From the NCBI RefSeq assembly GCF_023634645.1, contig NZ_JAMKMR010000016.1, positions 26,855-90,854 of the forward strand: a DNA stretch of 64,000 nucleotides, read 5' to 3'. Source of the stretch: Vibrio sinus (GTDB taxonomy: Bacteria; Pseudomonadota; Gammaproteobacteria; Enterobacterales; Vibrionaceae). The translations under genes and the position numbers were made by a program. Shown one piece after another: positions 37,573-45,853 of the stretch. Positions within the stretch are counted from its first letter, which is position 1, and the number at the start of each line of letters is the position of its first letter. Below the pieces are notes generated by a model, which saw only the letters and a program-made list of their open reading frames with translations, searched no databases and was not told where the DNA came from.

Positions 37573-38424
37573 ATGAACAAGCTTCGCTTAATGGCGTTTT
37601 TCGTCAATATTGTAGAATCTGGGTCTATTTCCAAAGCCGCAGAAAAGATGGCACTATCAAAATCCGTTGTGAGCTCGGCGCTAAAGTCACTTGAGAGTGA
37701 ATTAGGAACATGCCTGATCACGCGCACTACACGAAGGCAGCGGCTCACCCCTACCGGGGAGAGCTTTTATCACCAATGTTCTGAAATGCTCAAGCAAGCA
37801 GAAAGCGCGTGGCAGGCGGTATCAAATGAAAAGCAAACCCCATCTGGAAAGCTAACGGTCACAGCGCCATGTGGGTTGATGAGAAGTCTTGTTCTGCCAG
37901 CGCTGGCTAAGGTCTTTATGCCTTTTCCGGATTTACATTTGAACTTGCTAAGTGACGATCAACATTTGAATATTAGCCAAAGCAACGTTGATATCGCTAT
38001 CAGGGTCGGCAGCTCGCAGGACTCTAACTTAAAGCAGCGGAAAATCGGCTCGTTTAGCGATGTGCTTTGCCAAGCAAAAAACTCATCAGTAAACATCCTT
38101 GATGCGCCTTATATTGCGCACCAATGGCAAACCGAGCCAATCACGCATCAATATGTAGAGGGCGCGAGGCGATACAATATAACCCATAAAGTGCGGCATA
38201 AAGCCAATACCGTGTTGGATGTGATAGCCATGATAGAGTTGGGCCTCGGGATCGGCCTAGTACCTGAGCAGCTTGCCATGCACAATCCACGACTTGAAAT
38301 TGTAGCGGGCTTTGAAGCAGAAAAAAGTAATCCCATCTATGCACTACATCCTTATTTTGCACATGCACCTATCGCAGTCACCATGGCTATAGCGGCAATT
38401 GAGGATGAAATGAAGTGTTGGTGA
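37573..38424 (+). CDS. LysR-family transcriptional regulator
   Basis: 283 residues. N-terminal winged HTH (SISKAAEKMALSKSVVSSAL near 19) and an effector-binding domain (LTVTAPCGLMRSLVLPALAK near 95, MIELGLGIGLVPEQLA near 222). Clusters by eye with CrgA/DsdC-type LysR members that regulate a divergent neighbour. That neighbour is the SnoaL-like gene. Inducer unknown. Terminator follows. Confidence 0.88.
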   Translation: MNKLRLMAFFVNIVESGSISKAAEKMALSKSVVSSALKSLESELGTCLITRTTRRQRLTPTGESFYHQCSEMLKQAESAWQAVSNEKQTPSGKLTVTAPCGLMRSLVLPALAKVFMPFPDLHLNLLSDDQHLNISQSNVDIAIRVGSSQDSNLKQRKIGSFSDVLCQAKNSSVNILDAPYIAHQWQTEPITHQYVEGARRYNITHKVRHKANTVLDVIAMIELGLGIGLVPEQLAMHNPRLEIVAGFEAEKSNPIYALHPYFAHAPIAVTMAIAAIEDEMKCW

Positions 38425-38446
38425 TTTAGCAAAGGGCTGAAATGAA

Positions 38447-38487
38447 GAAAATCATCTACCTCGCCAAAAAGATAGATGATTTTTTGT
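38447..38487. terminator. Bidirectional terminator between lysR and gor
   Basis: AAAATCATCTA / TAGATGATTTTTT with a loop of about 13 bases. A-run and T-run flank the stem. Confidence 0.82.
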
Positions 38488-38501
38488 TTTAAATCAGACG
38501 C

Positions 38502-39857
38502 CTATCTCATCGTGACAAATTCTTCAGAGCCGGTGGGATGGATAGCCACGACAGAATCAAAGTCTGCTTTTGTTGCTCCCATCTTCATGGCGACGCCAAA
38601 GCCTTGGATCATTTCATCGACGGCAAAGCCAATACCATGTAAGCCGACTACTTTTTCATCTTCACCCGCACAAATCAGTTTCATTTTGCATGGCTGACGA
38701 TGTTGTGTAACCGCGGTGTACATCGCAGTAAAACCCGACGAGTATACTTTTACGTTTTCTTCACCGTATTTCTCGATGGCTTCTGGCTCAGTTAAGCCGA
38801 TAGTGCCGATGGGGGGGTGGCTAAACACGACCGTAGGCACCAGGTCATAGTCCATTTTGGCTTCTGGTTTATTGTTAAATAGTCGTTCAGATAGTTGGCG
38901 GCCTGCTTTAACAGCCACTGGAGTCAGCTCAATGCCGCCTTCCATGATATCACCAACGCAATAGATGCCTGCTACATTGGTTTGCTGGTATTCATCTACC
39001 TTGATGTAACCGCCTTTACTGGTCTCTACACCAGTTGCGCTTAAATTAATGGCGTCGGTGGTTGGGTGACGACCAATTGCCCAAATCAGACAATCCACAT
39101 TTTGGCTCTCACCGTTTTCTAGATGCAGTGTTAGGCTACCATCAGCTTCTTTTACGACTTCTTTTGGCGTTGAATGGGTATGAAGGGTTGGGCCTTCTTC
39201 ATTCATCACTTCAGTGAGTGTTTCAACAATCGTTGGGTCGAAGCTGCGTAGTGGGGATTGCTTACGCACAAACAAGTGGGTGTCACTGCCAAGTGCATTC
39301 AGCACGCCAGCGATTTCTACCGCGATGTAGCCTGCACCGACAACCGCAACACGTTTTGGTTGCTCGTTGAGTTCAAAGAAGCCGTTAGAGTCGATTCCAT
39401 GCTCAGCGCCGGGTACATTAGGGATGGTTGGACGGCCGCCGACGGCAATTAAAATATGGTCAGCGGTGTAGTGTTCGCCATTGACCTCAACGGTTTTTGC
39501 ATCAACAAACTTAGCAAATCCTTTGATCACATTCACTTTGTTGTTGCCTAGTACCCGATCATATGACTGATGAATTCGTCCAATATAGGCTTGGCGATTC
39601 TTGACTAATGTCTCCCAGTTGAAGTTCTTTACTTCAACATCAAAACCGTAATCAGCGGCATATAAGTGCATTGCTTCTGCTACTTGGGCACCGTGCCACA
39701 TTACTTTCTTCGGTACGCAACCTACGTTGACACAAGTACCGCCCAGATCTTGAGCTTCAATTAGTGCCACTTTTGCTCCATACATAGCTGCTCGGTTTGC
39801 TGATGCAATACCGCCTGAGCCGCCACCAATACAGATATAATCAAAATGCGTTGCCAT
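38502..39857 (-). CDS. gor: Glutathione reductase
   Basis: 451 residues from ATG 39857 ([16 protein letters not shown]), preceded by GGAG; a longer reading to 39902 lacks family support. FAD/NADPH flavoprotein that reduces GSSG. FAD motif IGGGSGG (near 10), redox disulphide [14 protein letters not shown] (near 40-53), NADPH motif GAGYIAVE (near 176), C-terminal active-site HPTGSEEF with the catalytic His. Highly like E. coli Gor. rlmJ lies 47 bp upstream of its start, same strand. Confidence 0.97.
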   Translation of the reverse strand: MATHFDYICIGGGSGGIASANRAAMYGAKVALIEAQDLGGTCVNVGCVPKKVMWHGAQVAEAMHLYAADYGFDVEVKNFNWETLVKNRQAYIGRIHQSYDRVLGNNKVNVIKGFAKFVDAKTVEVNGEHYTADHILIAVGGRPTIPNVPGAEHGIDSNGFFELNEQPKRVAVVGAGYIAVEIAGVLNALGSDTHLFVRKQSPLRSFDPTIVETLTEVMNEEGPTLHTHSTPKEVVKEADGSLTLHLENGESQNVDCLIWAIGRHPTTDAINLSATGVETSKGGYIKVDEYQQTNVAGIYCVGDIMEGGIELTPVAVKAGRQLSERLFNNKPEAKMDYDLVPTVVFSHPPIGTIGLTEPEAIEKYGEENVKVYSSGFTAMYTAVTQHRQPCKMKLICAGEDEKVVGLHGIGFAVDEMIQGFGVAMKMGATKADFDSVVAIHPTGSEEFVTMR

Positions 39858-39904
39858 TACTGTCTCCATAATCATCGTCATATTCTTTTTAGATTGGGGC
39901 AAAG

Positions 39905-40744
39905 TTATTCAGGTACAACCCAATCTAGTGTGTAATGTCCGGTTGCTGGTGCGATTGTTTTCTTTAGATAGGGCAGAATAGTTTGCATTTGCTGCTCTAG
40001 CTTCCATGGCGGGTTGATGACAATCATGCCAGACGCGGTCATGCCGCGTTCGTTGGTATCAGGGGTGACCCCAAGCTCGATTTGCAATATTTTGCGAATT
40101 CCCAGTCCCTTAATCGATTCAACCATATCGTCGATATCACAGCGATTTACCACTGGGTACCATACTGCGTAAATGCCCGTAGCCCAGCGTTTATAGGCTT
40201 GATAAAGCGCTTGTACGACATCCCGGTACTCTTTGGCCAGCTCGTAAGGAGGATCGATAAGCACCAGGCCTCTGCGCTCTTTAGGAGGTAAGCTGGCTTT
40301 CAACCGTTTAAAGCCATCCTCTTTAAAAATCGACACTTGTCGATCACGATGAAACTCCTGTTGCAGCAGAGGGTAATCACTCGGGTGCAGTTCGGTTAAT
40401 ACCATGCGATCTTGTTGTCGTAGGTGTGAGCGTGCGACTCTCGGCGAGCCGGGATAAAATTGGAGCTCGTTGTCTTGATTTAGTGTTTTGATGGCGCTGA
40501 GGTAACTGGTCAACTCTTCTGGCAGTTGCTCTTGTTGCCAAAGGCGGCCAATACCAAGTTTATACTCCCCTGTTTTTTCAGACCATTCATGGGTTAAGTC
40601 ATAGCGGCCCACACCTGAGTGGGTGTCATGATAGACAAAGGGTTTCTCTTTTTGGCGCAAGGCCGAGAGAATCAAACTTTGTACAATATGTTTGATGACG
40701 TCGGCATGATTACCTGCATGAAAACTGTGTCGGTAGCTTAGCAA
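39905..40744 (-). CDS. rlmJ: 23S rRNA (adenine2030-N6)-methyltransferase RlmJ
   Basis: 279 residues (E. coli RlmJ 280). SAM-dependent N6-methylation of A2030 in 23S rRNA. The family start [20 protein letters not shown] is intact and the catalytic motif is DPPYE (near 161). The DUF519 insert region ([20 protein letters not shown] near 87) is present. ATG at 40744, a 17-bp hairpin lies 22 bp upstream. It sits between prlC and gor as in E. coli. Confidence 0.95.
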   Translation of the reverse strand: MLSYRHSFHAGNHADVIKHIVQSLILSALRQKEKPFVYHDTHSGVGRYDLTHEWSEKTGEYKLGIGRLWQQEQLPEELTSYLSAIKTLNQDNELQFYPGSPRVARSHLRQQDRMVLTELHPSDYPLLQQEFHRDRQVSIFKEDGFKRLKASLPPKERRGLVLIDPPYELAKEYRDVVQALYQAYKRWATGIYAVWYPVVNRCDIDDMVESIKGLGIRKILQIELGVTPDTNERGMTASGMIVINPPWKLEQQMQTILPYLKKTIAPATGHYTLDWVVPE

Positions 40745-40766
40745 TTCTATTTCTCATTACGCTGAA

Positions 40767-40804
40767 CTAGGGTGTGTTGACCTGAAGAGGTTAACACACC
40801 CTAG
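40767..40804. repeat. 17-bp hairpin in the rlmJ-prlC divergent region
   Basis: CTAGGGTGTGTTGACCT, loop GAAG, AGGTTAACACACCCTAG: one G-T mismatch, otherwise perfect. On the plus strand a weak T-rich stretch (GGGGTTTTC) follows. It sits 22 bp before the rlmJ start and about 210 bp before prlC; see findings. Confidence 0.8.
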
Positions 40805-41015
40805 CGTGGGGTTTTCTTTATTGTTGGCATTATATACTCAGCGCGAGTAAATCACTAAATTGAACATTTTTTGCCCGTGAAACGATTGCGGTTCTGCTTG
40901 ACCACAAATTCTGCTTAATAGATTTGCAGCTTCACTTAGGCAGGGATTGAAAATGCGATAAGTTACCTATATTAACCTAGTATTATTTGCCGCTTTTTGC
41001 CAAAAGGAACGCCTT

Positions 41016-43058
41016 ATGTCGAACCCGCTTATTACTTTTACCGATCTCCCTCCTTTTTCTGATATTAAGCCTGAGCACGTCAAGCCAGCGGTGGAATCCG
41101 CTATTGCGGATTGCCGGGCGAAGATTGAACAGGTATTGCAAGATAATTCACAACCTTCTTGGCAAAACTTAGTCGCTCCGATAGAAGAGGTGGACGATAA
41201 GCTTAGCCGGATATGGTCGCCTGTGAGCCATATGAATTCTGTCGTCAATAGCGATGAGCTTCGTGAGGCGTATGAAAGCTGCTTACCGCTATTGTCTGAG
41301 TACGGCACTTGGGTTGGACAACATAAAGGTTTGTTTGAAGCTTATAAAGCCATCAAGGCCAGTGATGCCTTCTCCGAGTTAACTCAAGCGCAAAAGAAGA
41401 CGATTAACGACTCTCTGCGTGACTTTGAGCTATCAGGTATTGGCCTACCCGCAGATGAGCAGCATCGTTATGGTGAGATCAGTAAGCGTATGTCTGAGCT
41501 GGGGTCGCAATTTTCTAACAATGTGCTTGATGCGACGATGGGCTGGACTAAACACATTACCGATGAGTCTCAATTAGTCGGCATGCCAGAGTCTGCTCTC
41601 GCTGCTGCGAAAGCGGCGGCTGAAGCAAAAGAGCTGGAAGGCTTTTTACTGACGCTTGATATTCCTTCGTACCTTCCTGTGATGACGTATTGTGATAACC
41701 AAGCGCTGCGTAAAGAATTGTATGAAGCTTATGTGACACGAGCATCCGATAGAGGGCCAACGGCAGGTAAGTGGGACAACACAGAGATCATTGCTGAGCA
41801 GCTAAAATTGCGCCATGAAATTGCGCGTATGCTTGGTTTTACCTCTTATAGTGAAAAATCCTTGGCAACGAAAATGGCGGAAAACCCCGCCCAAGTGATG
41901 AGCTTTTTAAATGACTTGGCGACCAAGGCTAAATCTCAAGGAGAGAAAGAAGTCGAGGAGCTGCGCCAATTTGCTCAACGTGAGTTTGGCGTTGATTCCT
42001 TACAGCTGTGGGATATCGCGTATTACAGCGAGAAGCAAAAGCAGCATTTATTCCAAATCTCTGACGAAGAGCTTCGTCCATATTTTCCTGAGAGTACAGT
42101 CATTCAGGGCCTGTTTGAGGTGGTCAAGCGAGTCTTTGGCATGACAGTGAGTGAGCGCAAAGGCGTTGACACTTGGCATGAGTCAGTTAAGTTTTTCGAT
42201 ATTACCGATAGCCAAGGACAGCATCGTGGTAGCTTCTATCTGGACTTGTACGCACGTGAACACAAACGAGGCGGCGCATGGATGGATGACTGTCGTGGCC
42301 GTCGTGTCACGTTAAGTGGCGAACTGCAGACGCCTGTTGCCTATCTGACTTGTAACTTCAATAAGCCCGTCGGTGATAAACCCGCGTTATTTACTCATAA
42401 CGAAGTGGTGACTTTGTTCCACGAATTTGGTCATGGTATCCATCATATGCTCACGCAAATTGAAACGGGCGCTGTGGCGGGTATCAATGGTGTGCCATGG
42501 GATGCGGTGGAATTACCAAGTCAGTTCTTAGAAAACTGGTGTTGGGAAGAACAAGCGCTGTCCTTTATTTCTGGTCACTACGAGACAGGTGAACCACTAC
42601 CAAAAGCGATGCTCGAGAAAATGCTGGCAGCGAAAAACTTCCAGTCCGCGATGTTCATTTTACGCCAGCTTGAGTTTGGGTTATTTGACTTCACTTTGCA
42701 TACAGAGTTTGACCCAGAAGTCGGCCCCCGTGTGTTGGAGACGTTAGCCGAAGTGAAGGCAAAAGTGTCGGTGCTGCCGAGTTTGGAATGGAATCGTTTT
42801 TCACATAGCTTTAGCCATATATTCGCAGGCGGCTATAGCGCTGGCTATTATAGCTATTTATGGGCCGAGGTGCTGTCATCCGATGCGTTCTCTCGTTTTG
42901 AAGAAGAAGGCATTTTCAATAAAGAGACAGGCAAGAGTTTCTTAAACCATATTCTTGAAATGGGTGGCAGTGAAGAGCCGATGGAGCTATTCAAACGATT
43001 TAGAGGTCGTGAGCCGCAAATTGATGCGTTATTGAGACACTCAGGCATTAGTGCGTAA
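41016..43058 (+). CDS. prlC: Oligopeptidase A (M3 zinc metallopeptidase)
   Basis: 680 residues, the same as E. coli PrlC (680). Cytoplasmic metallopeptidase that degrades signal peptides and short peptides. Zinc motif LFHEFGHGIHH (HEFGH, near 470) with downstream glutamate in ELPSQFLENW (near 497). The start MSNPLITFTDLPPFSDI matches the family. Its position next to rlmJ/gor is the enterobacterial one. GGAACGCC is the ribosome region. Confidence 0.96.
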   Translation: MSNPLITFTDLPPFSDIKPEHVKPAVESAIADCRAKIEQVLQDNSQPSWQNLVAPIEEVDDKLSRIWSPVSHMNSVVNSDELREAYESCLPLLSEYGTWVGQHKGLFEAYKAIKASDAFSELTQAQKKTINDSLRDFELSGIGLPADEQHRYGEISKRMSELGSQFSNNVLDATMGWTKHITDESQLVGMPESALAAAKAAAEAKELEGFLLTLDIPSYLPVMTYCDNQALRKELYEAYVTRASDRGPTAGKWDNTEIIAEQLKLRHEIARMLGFTSYSEKSLATKMAENPAQVMSFLNDLATKAKSQGEKEVEELRQFAQREFGVDSLQLWDIAYYSEKQKQHLFQISDEELRPYFPESTVIQGLFEVVKRVFGMTVSERKGVDTWHESVKFFDITDSQGQHRGSFYLDLYAREHKRGGAWMDDCRGRRVTLSGELQTPVAYLTCNFNKPVGDKPALFTHNEVVTLFHEFGHGIHHMLTQIETGAVAGINGVPWDAVELPSQFLENWCWEEQALSFISGHYETGEPLPKAMLEKMLAAKNFQSAMFILRQLEFGLFDFTLHTEFDPEVGPRVLETLAEVKAKVSVLPSLEWNRFSHSFSHIFAGGYSAGYYSYLWAEVLSSDAFSRFEEEGIFNKETGKSFLNHILEMGGSEEPMELFKRFRGREPQIDALLRHSGISA

Positions 43059-43073
43059 GTGATCGATTAGCAA

Positions 43074-43111
43074 AGAGGGCGCTGACTTATGATAGGTAAG
43101 CGCCCTTTTTA
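43074..43111. terminator. Terminator between prlC and the DoxX gene
   Basis: AGGGCGCT / AGCGCCCT-like arms (AGGGCGCT, AAGCGCCCT) around a 12-base loop with TTTTT following on the plus strand. A-run upstream gives partial function on the other strand. Confidence 0.8.
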
Positions 43112-43129
43112 TTGACTTAGATGTTAGGT

Positions 43130-43588
43130 TTATTGGCTTAAGATTCGACGTTTTAACCAATTATCGATAGAAAATGGTCCAGGTCCCCACACCACCAGAA
43201 TTAGAATCATTAGTCCCCAAAGTTGATGGTCGTAAAAGCCTTTTTCCCACAACACCGGGTATGAGATAACCGCAATAATATTAAAGATAAACAGTATGGC
43301 TGCCATGGGGCGGGTGAGCAGTCCAAACACGATAAAGATAGGTAAGATAAGCTCTGCAGCAGTGCCTAAGTAGGCGGCGAGTTGCCATGGCAGTAAAGGG
43401 ACTTGGTATTCCAATTCAAATAAAAACAGAGTGCTCCCCCAATCTTGCACTTTTACCCACCCAGAGAAGAAAAACACTTCTGCGATCCAAATCCTTAAAA
43501 ACAATAAGAAAGCGGGAACGAAGTAATATTGTGACTTCTCGACTGCGCAGTCATAGCAGCTGACAATACTTTTGATTGAATACGACAT
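43130..43588 (-). CDS. DoxX-family membrane protein of the bufferin operon
   Basis: 152 residues with four membrane helices (from about FVPAFLLFLRIWIAEVFFF). DoxX-type domain: WIAEVFFFSGWVKVQDW (near 33), GTAAELILPIFIVFGLLTRP near 75, then ILFIFNIIAVISYPVLWEKG. DoxX proteins often accompany DUF692/DUF2063/DUF2282 genes (as GigD-like or BufD-like), probably for redox or electron supply at the membrane. Last gene of the four-gene operon, 10 bp after the DUF2063 gene. Confidence 0.82.
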   Translation of the reverse strand: MSYSIKSIVSCYDCAVEKSQYYFVPAFLLFLRIWIAEVFFFSGWVKVQDWGSTLFLFELEYQVPLLPWQLAAYLGTAAELILPIFIVFGLLTRPMAAILFIFNIIAVISYPVLWEKGFYDHQLWGLMILILVVWGPGPFSIDNWLKRRILSQ

Positions 43589-43598
43589 ACAAGCGTCC

Positions 43599-44363
43599 TT
43601 ATGTATCTATTAGTGTAAAGCCTGTCACAATGCCAAGTTCCGTCAGTGTTTGGATATGAGCCAATAATTCAGGCTCAATTTCTGATAATCTTTTTCTACA
43701 GTTTAGTCTATTCACTAAAATGGCAACATTTGACGAACAAGCTTTGCTCCAAGTGTCGCCATTGGCTAAGGTGCCGATCAGTCCTGATTCCTTCTGGTTG
43801 ATGTCCAATCCATCAAAATTGTTACGGCGAATGGCGCTTTGCAATGAGAACACGGCGTAACTCGCCTGAAAGGTTAAAGTACCTGGAGATAGGCATAATT
43901 GGATGTTGCCTTGTTCCGATTCATCAATGTCTGCAAGCTGTGAGATTGGCGCAGCGGCAGTATCAGGCCTAGATGTTGACGCCAAGTAGGTTGAGCGATC
44001 GAGTTGCCACTCAAATCGTGCCACATCCGCTAAGTAGGGAGCTTCACTTATTACATTGGGAAATTGAGCAAATACATGTTCAAAGCTTTCACCATAATGT
44101 GTGACGTCGCCTTGTTTAAGCGGATAGGTCAATACATATTGACGAGCAAGCTGATCAAAGCATTCTTTTCCCACTAACGCCATGACCATAGGGTAGGTCG
44201 CTTGCAGCACCTCACTCAGGCTAATAATAAAATTGTTGCGATAAATTTGCAGGCGCTCATCAGCAGAAAATTCATTACTGACAATGGCACACTCTTGACC
44301 ACTGGCGTGATAATGCAGTGCTTGAGCGAAACGGCTTTGTAACTCGGATAAGGACAGGCTCAT
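43599..44363 (-). CDS. bufC: DUF2063 protein, BufC/HvfC-type partner of the MNIO enzyme
   Basis: 254 residues. N-terminal DUF2063 domain: LSELQSRFAQALHY near 5, ERLQIYRNNFIISLSEVLQA near 36, ATYPMVMALVGKECFDQLAR near 55, VLTYPLKQGDVTHYGESFEH near 77. The family partners a DUF692 iron enzyme and recognises the precursor peptide. Its ATG overlaps the stop of bufB by 4 bp (ATGA), indicating translational coupling. Function inferred from the operon and the family. Confidence 0.82.
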   Translation of the reverse strand: MSLSLSELQSRFAQALHYHASGQECAIVSNEFSADERLQIYRNNFIISLSEVLQATYPMVMALVGKECFDQLARQYVLTYPLKQGDVTHYGESFEHVFAQFPNVISEAPYLADVARFEWQLDRSTYLASTSRPDTAAAPISQLADIDESEQGNIQLCLSPGTLTFQASYAVFSLQSAIRRNNFDGLDINQKESGLIGTLANGDTWSKACSSNVAILVNRLNCRKRLSEIEPELLAHIQTLTELGIVTGFTLIDT

Positions 44364-45286
44364 GACGCTCTCCTCGAATGCTTAGTCACAGGCTCCAAAG
44401 CATATAGTCTATCGCTGGCTAACTCGGCTTGCTGGAGTAACACCTCGACCTCCGGGATATCCACATCCCATTCAATCAAGGTGTGGACTGGCCCGTAGCT
44501 GGATATCCAGTCTTGATAGAGTTGCCACACCTGATCGCAAACGGGCTGGCTGTGTGTGTCTATCCATATTTCTCCCTGCTCGAGCTGTTTCACGGTAAAT
44601 CCCGCTAGGTGAATTTCATCGACAGCTTGGTGAGGAATGGATGAAAGGTAAACACTTGGGTCAAATTGATGGTTAAATGAAGACACATAGACGTTATTCA
44701 GATCGAGTAGCAGTCGGCAATCGGTACGAGCTTGAACCTCAGCGAGAAACTCCCATTCTGGAATGACTGAATGCTCGAACGACAAATAACTAGAAGGGTT
44801 CTCTATGAGTATTGGCCTTTGGATAGCGTCTTGGACAGCTAATACATTAAGGCAGAAGCAGCTTAGCGCTTCTTCAGTATAAGGAAGGGGTAATAAATCG
44901 TTAAAATAATGTCCCCCGGTTTGGCTCCAGCTTAAATGGTCTGAGACAAACAACGGATCCACTTCATTGATCAGTGCTTTGAGCTGATTGAGGTGTTCAA
45001 CGTTCACTTTGTCCGCGCTGCCAAGTGATAAACCAATTCCATGACAACTAATGGGGTAGGTTTCTCGTAATTTCCTCAAGGTGTGACGTGAGGCTGAGTA
45101 AGGCTGAAAGTAGTTTTCGCTATGAATTTCTAGCCACTGCACCGGAGTGTCGTGTGAGGAGAAATGCTCGAGGTGTGGCGCTCTTAGCCCAACGCCAACT
45201 TTTTCGTGAAAAGTAATGGGTGCCACTACGAGTTCCTTTTGTGTTAGGTTTTGAGGTGTACTGGTAGATGCAACAGCACACTTCAA
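44360..45286 (-). CDS. bufB: DUF692 multinuclear non-heme iron oxidase, BufB/HvfB-type
   Basis: 308 residues. TIM-barrel DUF692 (MNIO): GVGLRAPHLEHFSS near 31, QWLEIHSENYF near 49, SCHGIGLSLGSADKV near 79, LFVSDHLSWS near 111, LIENPSSYL near 159, LLLDLNNVYVSSFN near 193, EIHLAGF near 225 and TLIEWDVDIPEV near 275; the His/Glu/Asp residues are the metal ligands. MNIOs bind two or three iron ions and modify cysteine in ribosomally made peptides, forming thiooxazole or oxazolone/thioamide groups in bufferins and methanobactin-like peptides. Precursor and partner are adjacent. ATG 45286 fits, but the first 20 residues vary in the family. Confidence 0.87.
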   Translation of the reverse strand: MKCAVASTSTPQNLTQKELVVAPITFHEKVGVGLRAPHLEHFSSHDTPVQWLEIHSENYFQPYSASRHTLRKLRETYPISCHGIGLSLGSADKVNVEHLNQLKALINEVDPLFVSDHLSWSQTGGHYFNDLLPLPYTEEALSCFCLNVLAVQDAIQRPILIENPSSYLSFEHSVIPEWEFLAEVQARTDCRLLLDLNNVYVSSFNHQFDPSVYLSSIPHQAVDEIHLAGFTVKQLEQGEIWIDTHSQPVCDQVWQLYQDWISSYGPVHTLIEWDVDIPEVEVLLQQAELASDRLYALEPVTKHSRRAS

Positions 45287-45319
45287 AAACCTTAAGTTAC
45301 GACTAATTAATGGGTACGG

Positions 45320-45580
45320 TTACGAAGAGGAAGTGCTGCCGCCGGCAAGTTTTCCGCATAGCCCTTTAGGTACGACGACAAAAGCATCTTTTTGGTTGTC
45401 AGCTTTTGCTGTTCCGGCACAAGAGCTGGTTTTGGTGGCGCAGTCATTTTTACCTGCTTTGGCAACGCCGTAGCATTTTTCTTTTTCTGCAGCTAACACA
45501 GGTGCGGCTGTCAACAGAGTGCCTCCTAATGCGACAAGACCAGTAACCGCAGCAGTAACAGCAAGATTAGACTTTTTCAT
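45320..45580 (-). CDS. bufA1: Bufferin-type precursor (DUF2282, BufA1/HvfA-like)
   Basis: 86 residues. Sec signal peptide ([20 protein letters not shown] through VLAA, cleavage near 31) then a short secreted core with four cysteines: C36 ([10 protein letters not shown]), C47 (KNDCATK), C54 (SSCAGT) and C75 (KGLCGKL). The family DUF2282 is the substrate class of MNIO enzymes; modified bufferins bind copper and protect the periplasm, and were described in Caulobacter (as I remember). First gene of bufA-bufB-bufC-doxX, with 33 bp before bufB; CTGAGGATATT precedes its ATG. A copper role here is inferred by analogy, and metal-responsive promoter elements were not identified. Confidence 0.88.
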   Translation of the reverse strand: MKKSNLAVTAAVTGLVALGGTLLTAAPVLAAEKEKCYGVAKAGKNDCATKTSSCAGTAKADNQKDAFVVVPKGLCGKLAGGSTSSS

Positions 45581-45813
45581 TTTAATATCCTCAGAAGTTG
45601 ATCCTTTTTATTTCGCAGGTCATTTCTTGACCATGCTTAAACTAAAGGATAGAAAATCACTGCAAAAACTTTCACAAAAATTATTAATAATGGGATTTTT
45701 ATGTGATTTACAAATCAATTGATTGATTTTATTGCATAACATTTATCCACTTTTTGTTGTTTGGCAGGCAATGTGATTCTCTTGTCGGCACTCGCATCTT
45801 GAAGTGGTTTGGG

Positions 45814-45845
45814 TATAATCGAGCTTTATGTATAAATAACCAGTA
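45814..45845 (+). promoter_or_regulatory. uvrD promoter -10 with probable LexA (SOS) box
   Basis: TATAAT at 45814-45819 with GGG before it, then TTATGTATAAATAACCAGTA (45826-45845), about 15 of 20 matches to the LexA palindrome, including the CAG half and a one-mismatch CTG half. uvrD is SOS-controlled in E. coli. Confidence 0.55.
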
Positions 45846-45853
45846 GCCTGCTC

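Noticed and set aside
45581..45853. CueR/MerR-type metal promoter for the bufferin operon
   Set aside because: TTGACC at about 45628 points to the wrong strand and lacks a 19-bp dyad; no convincing metal operator was seen.
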